Of a DNA stretch of 46,873 bases, positions 25,041-35,300 are shown piece after piece. The notes under the pieces were generated by a model. It was not told where the DNA came from. It ran no database searches and saw only the letters and a program-made list of their open reading frames with translations. Position 1 is the first letter of the stretch. Every line of letters begins with the position of its first letter. The stretch is from positions 1 to 46,873 of the IMG/VR virus record IMGVR_UViG_3300009154_000090. The stretch is one strand, 5' to 3'. The position numbers and the translations under genes are program-made. Source of the stretch: a virus.

Positions 25041-26212
25041 CCACCAATACCACCTCCTCCTGATGTCTCATCAATCCCTAAACTATTGGTAAAAGTTCCA
25101 CTAGCCGAGCCACTTGCTCCTACAAATCCACCACCAGCATAACCAGTATTTTTTCCTATACAATTAGTAAATGTTCCAGAAGCAATACCAGCAGTGCCAA
25201 CGAATCCACCACCATTACCTCCAGTATTTGTACCAGTACAATTTATAAATGTACCAGAAGCATAGCCATAACGACCAGCAAATCCCCCACCGAAGTTGTT
25301 TGCTTCACTTTTTCCGATACAATTAATAAATATTCCAGAAGCGTAACCGCCATAACCTGTAAATCCCCCAGCACCAAGATTACTTCCAGTGTGGAATCCT
25401 TTACAATTAGTAAATGTTCCTGAAGCATCTCCAGCATTGCCAACAAATCCACCACCATTACCTCCAGTATTAGAGCCTGTGCAATTAATAAAAATTCCAG
25501 GAGCGGTGCCACTTATTCCTGCAAACCCACCGCTCAATAGTTGAGAATTTATTCCATTACAATTTATAAATTTACCAGCAGCAGATCCGCCATATGCACA
25601 ATAAGCACCATTTGGATAATTAAGAGTTGTAGATGTACAATTTTTAAATGTGCCAGATAAAACACCAGCATAAATAGAACCGAAAATTATATTTTCACAG
25701 TAAGCTAAATTTAAATTACTAGAAAATGCATAAGCTTCAAACGCACTAGTATTTTTAACTGTAAACCCTATACAACGGACGTCATTAGCAGTTTGGTTTA
25801 TGGTTTGACCTATGGATGCTGATGTTATAATAACATGACTAGCTTCTTTGGTTAATCCAATCAAATCTATATACTCTGTATCGAGAGTAAGAAAAGAAGT
25901 TCCTAAATCATATTTGCCCGGTGGGACAATAATAGAAACTCTATTTGTAGAACTTAATGAAGATCCATTAGGAGTTAAAGTCTTGGCTGAAGTATATGCC
26001 GCTATAAGATTATTCCCGTTAGTAACCGCATTGTTGGTAATTGGTACATAAACATAATTTGCTGCTTGTAAAGGTAAACTACTTAAGGACGCAACGGCAT
26101 TGGCAATTGTAACTTTGGTAGTAGATCCATCACTAACTTTTATAACTGGTAATATGTCAGAAGAAGATGGATTTGTATTGTATGGTAAATTTATTATTCT
26201 TAATTCTGCCAT
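24932..26212 (-). CDS. Beta-helix tailspike-like protein C with a C-terminal frameshift, 426 aa as read
   Basis: Anchor (RIINLPYNTNPSSSDILPVI; TTKVTIANAV), pectate-lyase-like region (PPGKYDLGTSFLTLDTEYID) and about eight 'F-x-NC-x-G ... GGGF-x-G' coils, as in the two paralogs. After GGGGIGGYTS the frame changes: the sequence as read ends in a non-homologous tail (IIKGVLLIVNYYMTQIFQ and onward), while the paralog-like end (NHKGRFINC ... LVNGSA) is present in the -1 frame and stops at 24888. One missing base near 25030-25040 explains it. The gap to the next gene would be 11 nt with the restored frame but is 55 nt as read. A sequencing or assembly error and a real mutation are both possible. Confidence 0.7.
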   Translation of the reverse strand: MAELRIINLPYNTNPSSSDILPVIKVSDGSTTKVTIANAVASLSSLPLQAANYVYVPITNNAVTNGNNLIAAYTSAKTLTPNGSSLSSTNRVSIIVPPGKYDLGTSFLTLDTEYIDLIGLTKEASHVIITSASIGQTINQTANDVRCIGFTVKNTSAFEAYAFSSNLNLAYCENIIFGSIYAGVLSGTFKNCTSTTLNYPNGAYCAYGGSAAGKFINCNGINSQLLSGGFAGISGTAPGIFINCTGSNTGGNGGGFVGNAGDASGTFTNCKGFHTGSNLGAGGFTGYGGYASGIFINCIGKSEANNFGGGFAGRYGYASGTFINCTGTNTGGNGGGFVGTAGIASGTFTNCIGKNTGYAGGGFVGASGSASGTFTNSLGIDETSGGGGIGGYTSIIKGVLLIVNYYMTQIFQLLRIPEIQPNQLVI

Positions 26213-26216
26213 ATCT

Positions 26217-26342
26217 TTAAAGTATTATCTTAGAACCATCTTCTTGAAGAAGGTATCCAGAACCACTAGGAGTTAATAAAAGAAAAAATCTAGATTTAAG
26301 CTGCAATAATGCATCTATACCAAAACTTATATTTCTTAACAT
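26217..26342 (-). CDS. Small hypothetical protein, 41 aa
   Basis: The frame from the ATG at 26342 encodes MLRNISFGIDALLQLKSRFF, then LLLTPSGSGYLLQEDGSKII and a final L. It fits between its neighbours exactly: 1 nt after the stop of the 636-aa fibre gene and 4 nt before the start of beta-helix protein C. This matches the packing style of the genome and is the main reason to accept it. The front half is a mildly hydrophobic amphipathic helix and the rest is strand-like. It is too short for a family call. Confidence 0.5.
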   Translation of the reverse strand: MLRNISFGIDALLQLKSRFFLLLTPSGSGYLLQEDGSKIIL

Positions 26343-26343
26343 A

Positions 26344-28254
26344 TTAAGCTCCTAGGTCACCAAATAAGATCCATCCACCAGTAGAACCAGCATAAAGTAA
26401 AGTTGCTGCTGAATATTGTTTATTTGTTTTCAATAACCCATCTGCTTGATTAATAGTTATACCATTAGTACCTCCAGATAGAGCAATTCTTTGTGTACCG
26501 AGTTGTAATAAAGTAACTTGGAATCCGTCTGGATATGTTCCAGTACCTACGGAAGCTGTCAAACCAGTTGTTAGGTTTGTGGAACAAATCGTATATCCTG
26601 AATCATTAGTTGAAAATGTATAAGAGGTTCCAGATTGAATATTAAGAGGCGCTAGAACATTGCCTATCCATTGTGTACTAAATGATTGTACAGTTGTTCT
26701 TGTATCTACCCAATTGGCACTTGTATTATTGACTTTACTATAAACAGAGGCATTGTTAGCAGAAGCTGATTGTAAAAATGATATACTATTCCAATTAGCG
26801 GTGTTAGGGTTTACATAACTATAAACAGAATCCCAGTTAGCACTTGCAGAATTAACTTTACTATAGACAGATGCATTATTAGCAGAAGCAGATTGTAAGA
26901 AAGATATACTATTCCAGTTACCTGTGTTGGCATTTACATAGCTATAAACAGAACTCCAATTGGCACTTGTAGAACTTACTTTGCTATAAACAGAACTCCA
27001 ACTACCACTTAGAGAACTTACAGCACTATATACATCAGCTGATGCAGATGCTCCAAAATATGTAGAATTCCAATTGACCTTATTAGCATTTACATAATCA
27101 TAAACATCACTCCAATTGGCACTTGTTGTATTAACTTTACTATAAACAGAAGCATTATTAGCAGAAGCAGATTGTAAGAATGATATACTATTCCAGTTGG
27201 CTGTATTAGCATTTACATAGCTATAAACGGATTCATGTTTGCCACTAACACTATTATAAGAAGTATAAACAGAATTCCAATTACCAGTATTGGCATTTAC
27301 ATAACTATAAACAGAATCCCAATTAGCACTTGTTGTATTAACTTTACTATAAACGGATTCATATTTGCCGCTAGCTCCATTATAGGAACTATAAACAGAA
27401 TCCCAATTAGCACTTGTGGAATTAACTTTACTATAAACACTATTCCAATTATTACTATTTCCTTTTAGATCTGTAATAATTCCATTAGAACTAATATCAC
27501 CTACAACAGAAAGTCTACTGCTAGGAGTTGAAGTACCTATGCCTATGTTTCCTGTAGAAGTTACTCTCATTCTTTCATTGGAAGCCTGAGTGCCTCCTGT
27601 GAAAAGAAGAAGATCTCCATAAGCTGTACCAGTACCGACAGCTAAATTAGCAGTCAATGTATAAACATATGAATCATTAGCCTTTACAATATCAAATGCT
27701 GGACTATATCTAGTACCATCATATTGACTACTATTGACACCAATATCCAAATAATCTAAGCCAGTATCATTTGCTATATACAAATCACTACTTGCACTAG
27801 CACTAGGTACTGTATTTTGTATAGAACCAAATACAGAAAGTGTACTGGCATCAATTATATTTAAAGGAGAATAATCAACATATTTTGCTGACATAGGTGT
27901 ACCTAAAGTGATGTGAGGGCTTAATATATCCTTATTAGATGTTAAATTTGTAACATATGTATAAGGAGCCATGAAATTATTATAAGCATAATTCCATCCA
28001 CCACTAGCACCTACTACAGAACTATAAACACTATTCCAATTGCCAGTTAATGATTCCATTATAGCTACACCAGCTGTGTTGGCATAAACCCAAGTGGCAT
28101 AATCTAAAGTTTTAGTATAAATTCCTATATCTGCTATAGAAGTCTTTTTTGTAATTCCAGCCTGAGCTATAGCGGTTTGTTCCGTACCGTTTAATGGATC
28201 AGAATTGTATAAGCTTACAATTAATTTTACTCTATCGGAGGTAATATCAGGCAT
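26344..28254 (-). CDS. Repeat-shaft tail fibre, 636 aa
   Basis: The N-terminus contains QAGITKKTSIADIGIYTKTL, a version of the 'TKK-(I/T)-S' anchor of the neighbouring spikes. Residues about 238-255 are GNIGIGTSTPSSRLSVVG, a phage-fibre repeat. From about 262 to 520 the chain is a long repeat of 'SANW-x-SVYSxV' units (NTTSANWDSVYSYVNANTGN), with some reading SISFLQSASANNASVYSKV, which probably forms the trimeric shaft. The last ~115 residues (IQSGTSYTFSTNDSGYTICS; GGWILFGDLGA) form a compact C-terminal beta domain that often ends phage fibres. It lies downstream of the 1340-aa protein and probably acts with it. Confidence 0.8.
   Translation of the reverse strand: MPDITSDRVKLIVSLYNSDPLNGTEQTAIAQAGITKKTSIADIGIYTKTLDYATWVYANTAGVAIMESLTGNWNSVYSSVVGASGGWNYAYNNFMAPYTYVTNLTSNKDILSPHITLGTPMSAKYVDYSPLNIIDASTLSVFGSIQNTVPSASASSDLYIANDTGLDYLDIGVNSSQYDGTRYSPAFDIVKANDSYVYTLTANLAVGTGTAYGDLLLFTGGTQASNERMRVTSTGNIGIGTSTPSSRLSVVGDISSNGIITDLKGNSNNWNSVYSKVNSTSANWDSVYSSYNGASGKYESVYSKVNTTSANWDSVYSYVNANTGNWNSVYTSYNSVSGKHESVYSYVNANTANWNSISFLQSASANNASVYSKVNTTSANWSDVYDYVNANKVNWNSTYFGASASADVYSAVSSLSGSWSSVYSKVSSTSANWSSVYSYVNANTGNWNSISFLQSASANNASVYSKVNSASANWDSVYSYVNPNTANWNSISFLQSASANNASVYSKVNNTSANWVDTRTTVQSFSTQWIGNVLAPLNIQSGTSYTFSTNDSGYTICSTNLTTGLTASVGTGTYPDGFQVTLLQLGTQRIALSGGTNGITINQADGLLKTNKQYSAATLLYAGSTGGWILFGDLGA
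26744..27215. repeat. Three near-identical ~60-bp DNA repeats in the fibre-shaft gene
   Basis: The segment encoding SISFLQSASANNASVYSKV occurs three times (around 26750, 26874 and 27153) with only a few base differences. For example the core agattgtaagaaagatatac recurs with one to three changes. The copies are about 123 and 279 nt apart, multiples of three (41 and 93 codons). Identity at the DNA level points to recent duplication or recombination and to possible length variation of the shaft. Confidence 0.6.
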
Positions 28255-28258
28255 ATAA

Positions 28259-28266
28259 TATATTTA
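28259..28266 (-). promoter_or_regulatory. T4-late-like promoter motif TAAATATA
   Basis: On the minus strand TAAATATA ends 4 nt before the ATG at 28254, in the 35-nt gap after the 1340-aa gene. Confidence 0.35.
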
Positions 28267-28289
28267 TTCAAAAAAATTTAAGTTATGAT

Positions 28290-31200
28290 TTAAAATCTAT
28301 AAACTTCAACTGGAGAGAAATACTGATTTGAAGTATCGCCTATTCCGACTTCTCCATGGCCATTGTAACCACAATTATAAACTCTTCCTTCTCTTGTAAT
28401 GATACTAAGAGTCAAGTAAGAAGAAGATCCATAAAATGCTACAGAGGCTGCATCGTCATTAGGAGTTCTTACATATAATAATCTATTATGAGAAGAGAAA
28501 TTTGTACTTTGCCCTGTTTGACCATAACCATTATAACCACAAGCATAAACTCTTCCGTCTGTTGTTAATATTGCAAACCCATAAGTTTTAGCTATTATAT
28601 CTTTGATATCGGAGAATGAAAAATTTAACGCAGTTGAAACATATGTTAGACTAGGACCGTTAGAGTAAATACCAGGCGCATATACTTGTGAAGGGTAGGC
28701 TCTGTCTGTATTAGAAGCGTCTCCTAATTGACCATAGTTATTCCAGCCCCAACTATATATCTTAGTACCAACATAAGCATAGCTAGAAGGGTGCCCTCCG
28801 GGTACATTAGTTGTTCTAAATTTTTGAACAGTTGTACCTAAACTAGTTATCTGAGTTGCGTATTGTTTATTTCCAATAACATTTAAACCTAAGAAACCAT
28901 ATTGGTTATCACCTGTACCCCATAAGGTACCATCATTACATAAGAAATATGTTTGTCCTCGAGCACCGGCTCCTCCATTATTGCCGTGTATTTCTTTGAC
29001 ATTTGTTAAATTTGTAAGAGCAGCTTTTAATACTGGTCCGAATGTTGATTTAGAAGTAAAATCACCACGACCAAGTTGTCCCCAATCACCATATCCACAA
29101 GATTGAACAGTGCCATCTGCTTTTAATACGAATGACGATGATACCCACTGATTACTATTCATGAATACATTGATATTATCAGTTCCTAAACTACTTCTAA
29201 CCGTTGGAATGGAAACGGCTACATTATTTCCGGATCCTAACTGACCCCATCCATTGTATCCCCAAGTCCATATTTGACCGTTAGAGGTCATGGCTATACA
29301 AGATACTAAATTCTGTCTATCACCATCACCAGAGCAAGAGAATTTTACAACAGGAAGACCACCGACTGAAATTTTTTGAAAACTTGTTTGATGTATTGTA
29401 GTTCCTACTCCCAATTCTCCATGGACGTTTATACCAGTTCCCCATAATGTACCAGTTGAATCTAAAACATACATACGATCACCAGGCATCCAATATTTTA
29501 CAATTTCATTTACATTAAGATCACTATCACTTATAGCTACAGAAACTGGTGATGAATTATAACTTGTTCCGTAATATCCTGTAGGTAAACTGCCGTAGTA
29601 ATTAAATCCAGCTACATATAATCTAGTTTGATCTGTTTGAGAAGATGCTTCTCCTAAAATTCCAGTTGCATGACTATATCTATTATTATAATAAGCATGT
29701 CCACCAATTGTAGCTATTGCGAATGCTGCAGCACCTCCACCGCCGCCGCCAACTATGTTTATTGTAGGGTCTTCTAAATATCCTCTACCCGGGTTATCTA
29801 TTACTATATTAACAACTTTTCCATTCTGAATTATTGCGTGTGCTGTTGCTTGTTCTGTGTCTGTTGTATCTGTCGGTGCGCTTATAGAAACATTAGGAGC
29901 AGAGCCATATCCAGTTCCTCCAGTTTTAATGAAGATAGCTCTTACGGTACCACTCACCATAGCCTTGCGAGGTCTATTCTTAACAAATCCAGTGACATTA
30001 ATGTCTTTATTAACAGTTAAAGTTCGAGCTACAATGTTGCCCTGAGAACTTAAATTATTTACATAAGTGTAATTTGCTTGTGCTGTTGTTAAGTTAGAAC
30101 CTAAGATAAATGTATTTTGATGATTTGTAGTATTGCAACATCCACCTAAAATACCAGTATAGTTTTGATTTGCTGTATTGCTACATCCTCCTGCCACTAT
30201 AGAGAAACAACCCATTGCACAATTGATTGATCCGCCGGCTACAACAGAGCTTGTGCAACCTGTGCAATTATTTGTTCCACCACCAATTACTGTATAATTG
30301 GCATCCACTATATTATAATATCCGCCACCAATAAAAGAATTACCCGCGTCTGAAGTGGCACAATTATTAGATCCACCTATGATGGCATTGGTAGAACCGT
30401 CTGCTCTGTTAGATATACCACCTCCAATGAATGAATAAGTTGAAGTAATACAATTCAAGCGACCACCAGCAATAACAGAACAAGCATTTGCTATTTTATT
30501 ATTATATCCACCACTGATTGTTGAATGCGTTTGAGATATACAATTACAACGCCCTCCACCTATAGAAGAGAAACAACCAGCAGCAGTAACACAATTACAT
30601 CCATCAAATGGTTTTATAGAAGATAAAGTGCTACCAGTTGTAAAGGGACTTCCACAAGCATGAATACCAGTTAATAAAGATCCATCACCGTAATAAGTTC
30701 CACACACAGCTCCTTGAGAACTGATATTATTAACATATGTGTAATCTTTACTACTTGCAGTTAAATTAGATCCTAAAATAAATGTATTGCAATAAGCAGA
30801 AGTATTACTATTACCACCAGCAATAAATGAATAACAAGCTGATGCAGTATTGGCTTTGCCTCCTACTACGGATGTATTCTTACCAGAAGCTGTATTTTGA
30901 TATCCACTTCCTACAAAGGAATAATTACCAGAAGCTGTACTATCAAACCCTCCTCCTAATGCGGCATAACAACCACTAGATACGTTAGAACAGCCGCCGC
31001 CTATATGTGAAAAATTTCCTGTGGCACAATTTAATTTTCCACCAGTTACTGATGAAGAATCTCCAGGAGAACAATTTATACAGCCACCTAATACAACGGA
31101 ATGAGTTCCGTTTGATAAATTTGTTACACCGCCACCAATGAAAGAATTAGCACCATCTGCATTATTATTACAACCACCTAACACGCTAGAGCAATTAGAT

Positions 31201-32312
31201 GCTGAATTATTATAACCAGCTATAATACGATTATTGGCACTGATATCTCCATTGATTGTTAAAACTGCATTTGGATTTGGCGTATTTATACCAATATTAG
31301 ATGTGTTGGTTATTACTATAGATGAAATACTTGGTGTGGTTCCAAACACCGTTGTAACAACAAGTTTATCTACTAATTCATCGTATTTTATATTAAATCC
31401 AGAAATAGAATTATTTAAATTTTCTCCAATAAAAATAGAAGGACTTTTAAAATCATTGGCTTGTCCATTAACTAGATTTATACCATTAGCTGATAAAATC
31501 GTAGTCCAAATAGTAGAACTAGAACTAATATTTCCATTTACAGTTAAATTTGCATTAGGAGCAGTGCAACCAATGCCAACAAATCCTCCAGTAACATCTC
31601 CGTCTATATAAAAAGCAGTTGCAGCTTGTGCCATTGCCACAAACATTGGTTGATAACCACTTTGTCTAAGCATTAATGTTGTCGTTGATCCACTATAATT
31701 TACAATGTCTAATCCCCTGCTACTAATCATTTCCGTTGTACTTGAAATAACACCGCCACTAAGGAAAAGATTTCCAGTTACATACGCATTGCCTTGAGTC
31801 CAAGTATTACCATTAACGTGTAATGGGTATTTTGGAACTATTGTTGCTATACCCACATTAGCTCCCATGAAACTAGAAGTATATGCTGAAGCGGTTGCAG
31901 TTACGGTTAATGCCCTGGAAATTGAAGCTCCTTGTGAGACACTTAAACTACCTAGGCCATATATGTTATTAGTTACAAAAAGATTTTTATTAGCTCTTAA
32001 ATCGGAATTAGTTAAAAAACTACCTTGTAAAGCTAAATCTCCATCCACGTTTAAATCTCCAGAAGCACTTACATTTCCCGCAACAGTTAATAATTGATTA
32101 GGAGAACCGGTTCCTACACCAACATTACTACCTAAGAAAACTGCAGCATAGGCACTAGTTGGAGGAACTATAGCACTAAGAGCACCTGTTAATACGAAAT
32201 CACCTCTAAACGGATTATCATAACTAGCTATAGGATCGTGACCCGCATCAGGATTAGTATCTGAAGTATAGGTATGGTGATTCTGGCGGTGATATTTTGA
32301 TATGGGTCTCAT
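28290..32312 (-). CDS. Cysteine-rich YadA-type / RCC1 propeller virion protein, 1340 aa
   Basis: A basic N-terminus (MRPISKYHRQNHHTYTSD) is followed by 'VGxGTxxPNQLLTVxG'-type fibre repeats up to about 370. Two blocks of YadA/adhesin-head-like 14-residue repeats (about 370-510 and 585-740; e.g. ANSFIGGGVTNLSNGTHSVV, NYSFVGSGYQNTASGKNTSV) each end in NTFILGSNLT. They contain about 26 Cys, very unusual for this fold. A short 'GYGSAPNVSISAP' domain follows near 780-860. From about 940 to the end come seven RCC1-type repeats (SNGQIWTWGYNGWGQLGSG; TDGRVYACGYNGYGQTGQS; others), predicting a seven-bladed propeller at the tip. This combination suggests a fibre with a head of propellers. Confidence 0.75.
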   Translation of the reverse strand: MRPISKYHRQNHHTYTSDTNPDAGHDPIASYDNPFRGDFVLTGALSAIVPPTSAYAAVFLGSNVGVGTGSPNQLLTVAGNVSASGDLNVDGDLALQGSFLTNSDLRANKNLFVTNNIYGLGSLSVSQGASISRALTVTATASAYTSSFMGANVGIATIVPKYPLHVNGNTWTQGNAYVTGNLFLSGGVISSTTEMISSRGLDIVNYSGSTTTLMLRQSGYQPMFVAMAQAATAFYIDGDVTGGFVGIGCTAPNANLTVNGNISSSSTIWTTILSANGINLVNGQANDFKSPSIFIGENLNNSISGFNIKYDELVDKLVVTTVFGTTPSISSIVITNTSNIGINTPNPNAVLTINGDISANNRIIAGYNNSASNCSSVLGGCNNNADGANSFIGGGVTNLSNGTHSVVLGGCINCSPGDSSSVTGGKLNCATGNFSHIGGGCSNVSSGCYAALGGGFDSTASGNYSFVGSGYQNTASGKNTSVVGGKANTASACYSFIAGGNSNTSAYCNTFILGSNLTASSKDYTYVNNISSQGAVCGTYYGDGSLLTGIHACGSPFTTGSTLSSIKPFDGCNCVTAAGCFSSIGGGRCNCISQTHSTISGGYNNKIANACSVIAGGRLNCITSTYSFIGGGISNRADGSTNAIIGGSNNCATSDAGNSFIGGGYYNIVDANYTVIGGGTNNCTGCTSSVVAGGSINCAMGCFSIVAGGCSNTANQNYTGILGGCCNTTNHQNTFILGSNLTTAQANYTYVNNLSSQGNIVARTLTVNKDINVTGFVKNRPRKAMVSGTVRAIFIKTGGTGYGSAPNVSISAPTDTTDTEQATAHAIIQNGKVVNIVIDNPGRGYLEDPTINIVGGGGGGAAAFAIATIGGHAYYNNRYSHATGILGEASSQTDQTRLYVAGFNYYGSLPTGYYGTSYNSSPVSVAISDSDLNVNEIVKYWMPGDRMYVLDSTGTLWGTGINVHGELGVGTTIHQTSFQKISVGGLPVVKFSCSGDGDRQNLVSCIAMTSNGQIWTWGYNGWGQLGSGNNVAVSIPTVRSSLGTDNINVFMNSNQWVSSSFVLKADGTVQSCGYGDWGQLGRGDFTSKSTFGPVLKAALTNLTNVKEIHGNNGGAGARGQTYFLCNDGTLWGTGDNQYGFLGLNVIGNKQYATQITSLGTTVQKFRTTNVPGGHPSSYAYVGTKIYSWGWNNYGQLGDASNTDRAYPSQVYAPGIYSNGPSLTYVSTALNFSFSDIKDIIAKTYGFAILTTDGRVYACGYNGYGQTGQSTNFSSHNRLLYVRTPNDDAASVAFYGSSSYLTLSIITREGRVYNCGYNGHGEVGIGDTSNQYFSPVEVYRF

Positions 32313-32319
32313 TAGTAAT

Positions 32320-32327
32320 AATATTTA
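32320..32327 (-). promoter_or_regulatory. T4-late-like promoter motif TAAATATT
   Basis: On the minus strand TAAATATT lies 7 nt before the ATG at 32312, directly after the stop of the 1953-aa gene. Confidence 0.35.
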
Positions 32328-35300
32328 TCAAATTGGACTGACATTTTGATCACAACAATGTGACGTAGCAGATCCCCAAGTATTAGAAGGGGCATATACA
32401 TAAGTGCTTGGATAAGAAGACTCTAATTCTGCATAGGTAATAGGGTTGATATTACATATTCTTACTACAGGTAAAGAGAGGTTGTAACAAGACATAGATT
32501 TCCAGGACCAACAAAATGGATCCGTGCATCCAGTATTAATTCCGCTCAAAAGTCTAACATCTGTAATAGAAAGATATCCAGTTAAATATTGTAAAGCTTC
32601 ATATATTTTTTTCAATTCTCTATTAATAACTTGAGGCACATTAAATTCATTAACGCCTACTTTTATTGTTTCATTTTCTATATCACTTGAAAATATTGGT
32701 CTACTAGCAACGGCTATTGGTGATTTGGCAAAATACCTTACAGTTCCATAAGGAGTCTGTTCTGTTGCTATAATAAAACGAGAATCCATTGTATTTCTAA
32801 AAGATTTAATATTTTGGACTAATCGAGTAAATGTTCTATTATAAACTATGTCTTGAGCAAATTCATCTCTACCTACTAGTAATTGATCTTCTGTCCAATA
32901 TTCATAAGGAAGACCTTCTCCAACTTTGAATAAAGTTACTATATCCTGACATCTTATTATACTATTATTTGTTGAAAAAGATAAAGATCTATGAGAAAAA
33001 TATTTTCCAGATGTGTAATTTAATATAGCTCCATTAGAATTATTTAAACTTCCATAAGGAATGTTTACTATAGATATAAAAGTACCTACAATAGAATATT
33101 TAAATATATTTTTTGTTGTTACAACATAAAAGAAATCGCCTCCTTGATCAAATAAAATTTTGACTATTTTATGACCTTCTGTTCTAGCTTCGTATAAAGT
33201 AAAATTACTCACAACTGATCCCATGTGATCAAATACATAAATTTTGTAATTGTTTGTGGCAACATAAGGTAATGTCGTTGTAGGGTGTATGGCTATATTA
33301 GAAGGTATATTGGTTGCAAATTCTTCTGTGTAATATGTATAAATCCAATTTAAATCTTGAGTATATTGTTTGACACAACGATTACCGTAATCCAAAACAA
33401 ATACATTATCATTGCTATACAATACTTCAGAAGGGGCATTAAATTTATTAGAATCGTTTATAGTACCAAATCCACCAACAGCCAATTGAATATTAATTTC
33501 TGATATGTAATCAAAACTTAAATTAAATTTATAAACTTTGTTTTTATAGTTATCTACCAAATATAAATTGTTATTATCTCCGTCATAATCTATAGACACT
33601 GGATTGACTAATAATTGTTTAATTTGGAGATTATTATCAAATATTATTTCCGTTGGTATTTTAGCCGCAGAAAATGCTCTTAAATTTTTACCATCTAACA
33701 CTAGTATTTCATTATCTGTTTCTACGAAGTCTCTTATATTTGAAAAATAAGAAAATCCGTTAGAAGTAGCATAATTTGTATTATTATAATGTAAATTATG
33801 GAAATCTAAAGTATGCCATTGTATGCCTCTTGCTAAATCTTTTGTATTACATCCAAGCCAACCATAATACAATGTAGGAGCATCCGTGTTAATGGTTTGT
33901 ATATTATTTTTTAGATATGTTAGATTATCATTAAGACGGCTAATAGATGTATTGAATATATCAGCTTCACCGAATTCATTAGGTTGTATATAAATTTGAT
34001 CTAGTGTCCAAGGCAATGTAAGTTGAGCTTCAGACAATAAACGTATTTCAGACTGGTTATATGTTGGCCATCTATTAAAAACTGTTATAGGATGTTGTTG
34101 TAACGTAAAGCTACGAGTGAGACCATTATTATAATTTACATCATAAGAAAGTATGTAAACTCCTTTGGAATCATAAGAGTGATATACAACATCATTTATT
34201 AAATGTTGGGCAGATAATCCATCACCGAAATATATATTGTAAGATACAATTTCTACATTTTCAATTTCTTTTGCCAATTCTGGAGTTTCAAATTCTATTC
34301 TTATAGAGTCTCCGGTTAAAGCATAATAAGATGAAAGATATATTTCTGGTTTTACACTAGTACTATATGCTACTAAAGAATGTCTTTCTGATGAAATTAC
34401 TTGATATATTGTACTCCACAAGTCTCTACTTCCAGAATATTGAGCTGTTGTATATCCGTTAAATGTACTAGAAGGTATAGAAATTGGAACTGTAGCACTG
34501 GCTGTTAATACTAAAGAATTAAATTTATAAGGACTTACATTAAACGGTATAGAAGCGTCTCCTACGTTTAAAATAAATAAATCATACAAGCCATTAACAG
34601 CTGGTACATCAATATGACCAAGCCATCCACCTTCTTTAGAAGATAAAGTATATGTAACTACTCCTTTATTAAAATCTTGAGTTGATCTAACAGGGCTATT
34701 AGAAGAATTTGCTGGTGTTAAAGTTTGTAATACTCCGACAAAAAGATTGTCTTCTAAATTAATAGCGGTAATAGGTGTAAATTGTACTCCTAATTGTGTT
34801 ACAGTATTGTAGTCAAAAACAATGGCAGTGTCTACAGCCGAAGCTCTCAATGTCATTGTTTGAAAATCTACAAGTCGAGGGTTTTGGTAAAAAGCACTTA
34901 AAGCACTAGTTGAACCATATATAGCATTTCTAGCTGGAATTGTTTGAGACGTTATAGCAAAATTACCTGTATAGGACCCGGTCAAACTTCCATTGCTCGT
35001 TAAACCATAATAAGTCAAACCATTGACTTTGGGAAACATCCCATTAAAAGCAGATAAAGATAAACTTATGCCGGATAGGGAATATATTTCTTGGTTATTG
35101 CGATCATATGGAATACTTGCAGAAAAATTATTAGAAGAATTAGCAGCTAAGAAAATTTGATCAGATCCATATGTATATTCATAAGAAATTGCTACCTTGT
35201 TAGCAGAAAGATAAAAAGGTTGCGAAGAAGTCTTTGTATATCTATAAGCTGTAGGAGCTTGCGCTAATGTAAAATTAGAGCCATCTAATATAGTTATTAA

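Noticed and set aside
25030-25045. Programmed -1 frameshifting in beta-helix protein C
   Set aside because: No slippery heptamer or downstream stem-loop is visible, and the shift lies in the last tenth of the gene. An indel is the simpler explanation.
26744-27470. CRISPR-like repeat array
   Set aside because: The repeats are in frame and encode the fibre shaft; there are no unique spacers of constant length and no Cas genes.
29838-32097. Several plus-strand frames of 60-125 aa opposite the 1340-aa gene
   Set aside because: They are shadows created by codon use of the repetitive protein and have no promoter or gene spacing of their own.
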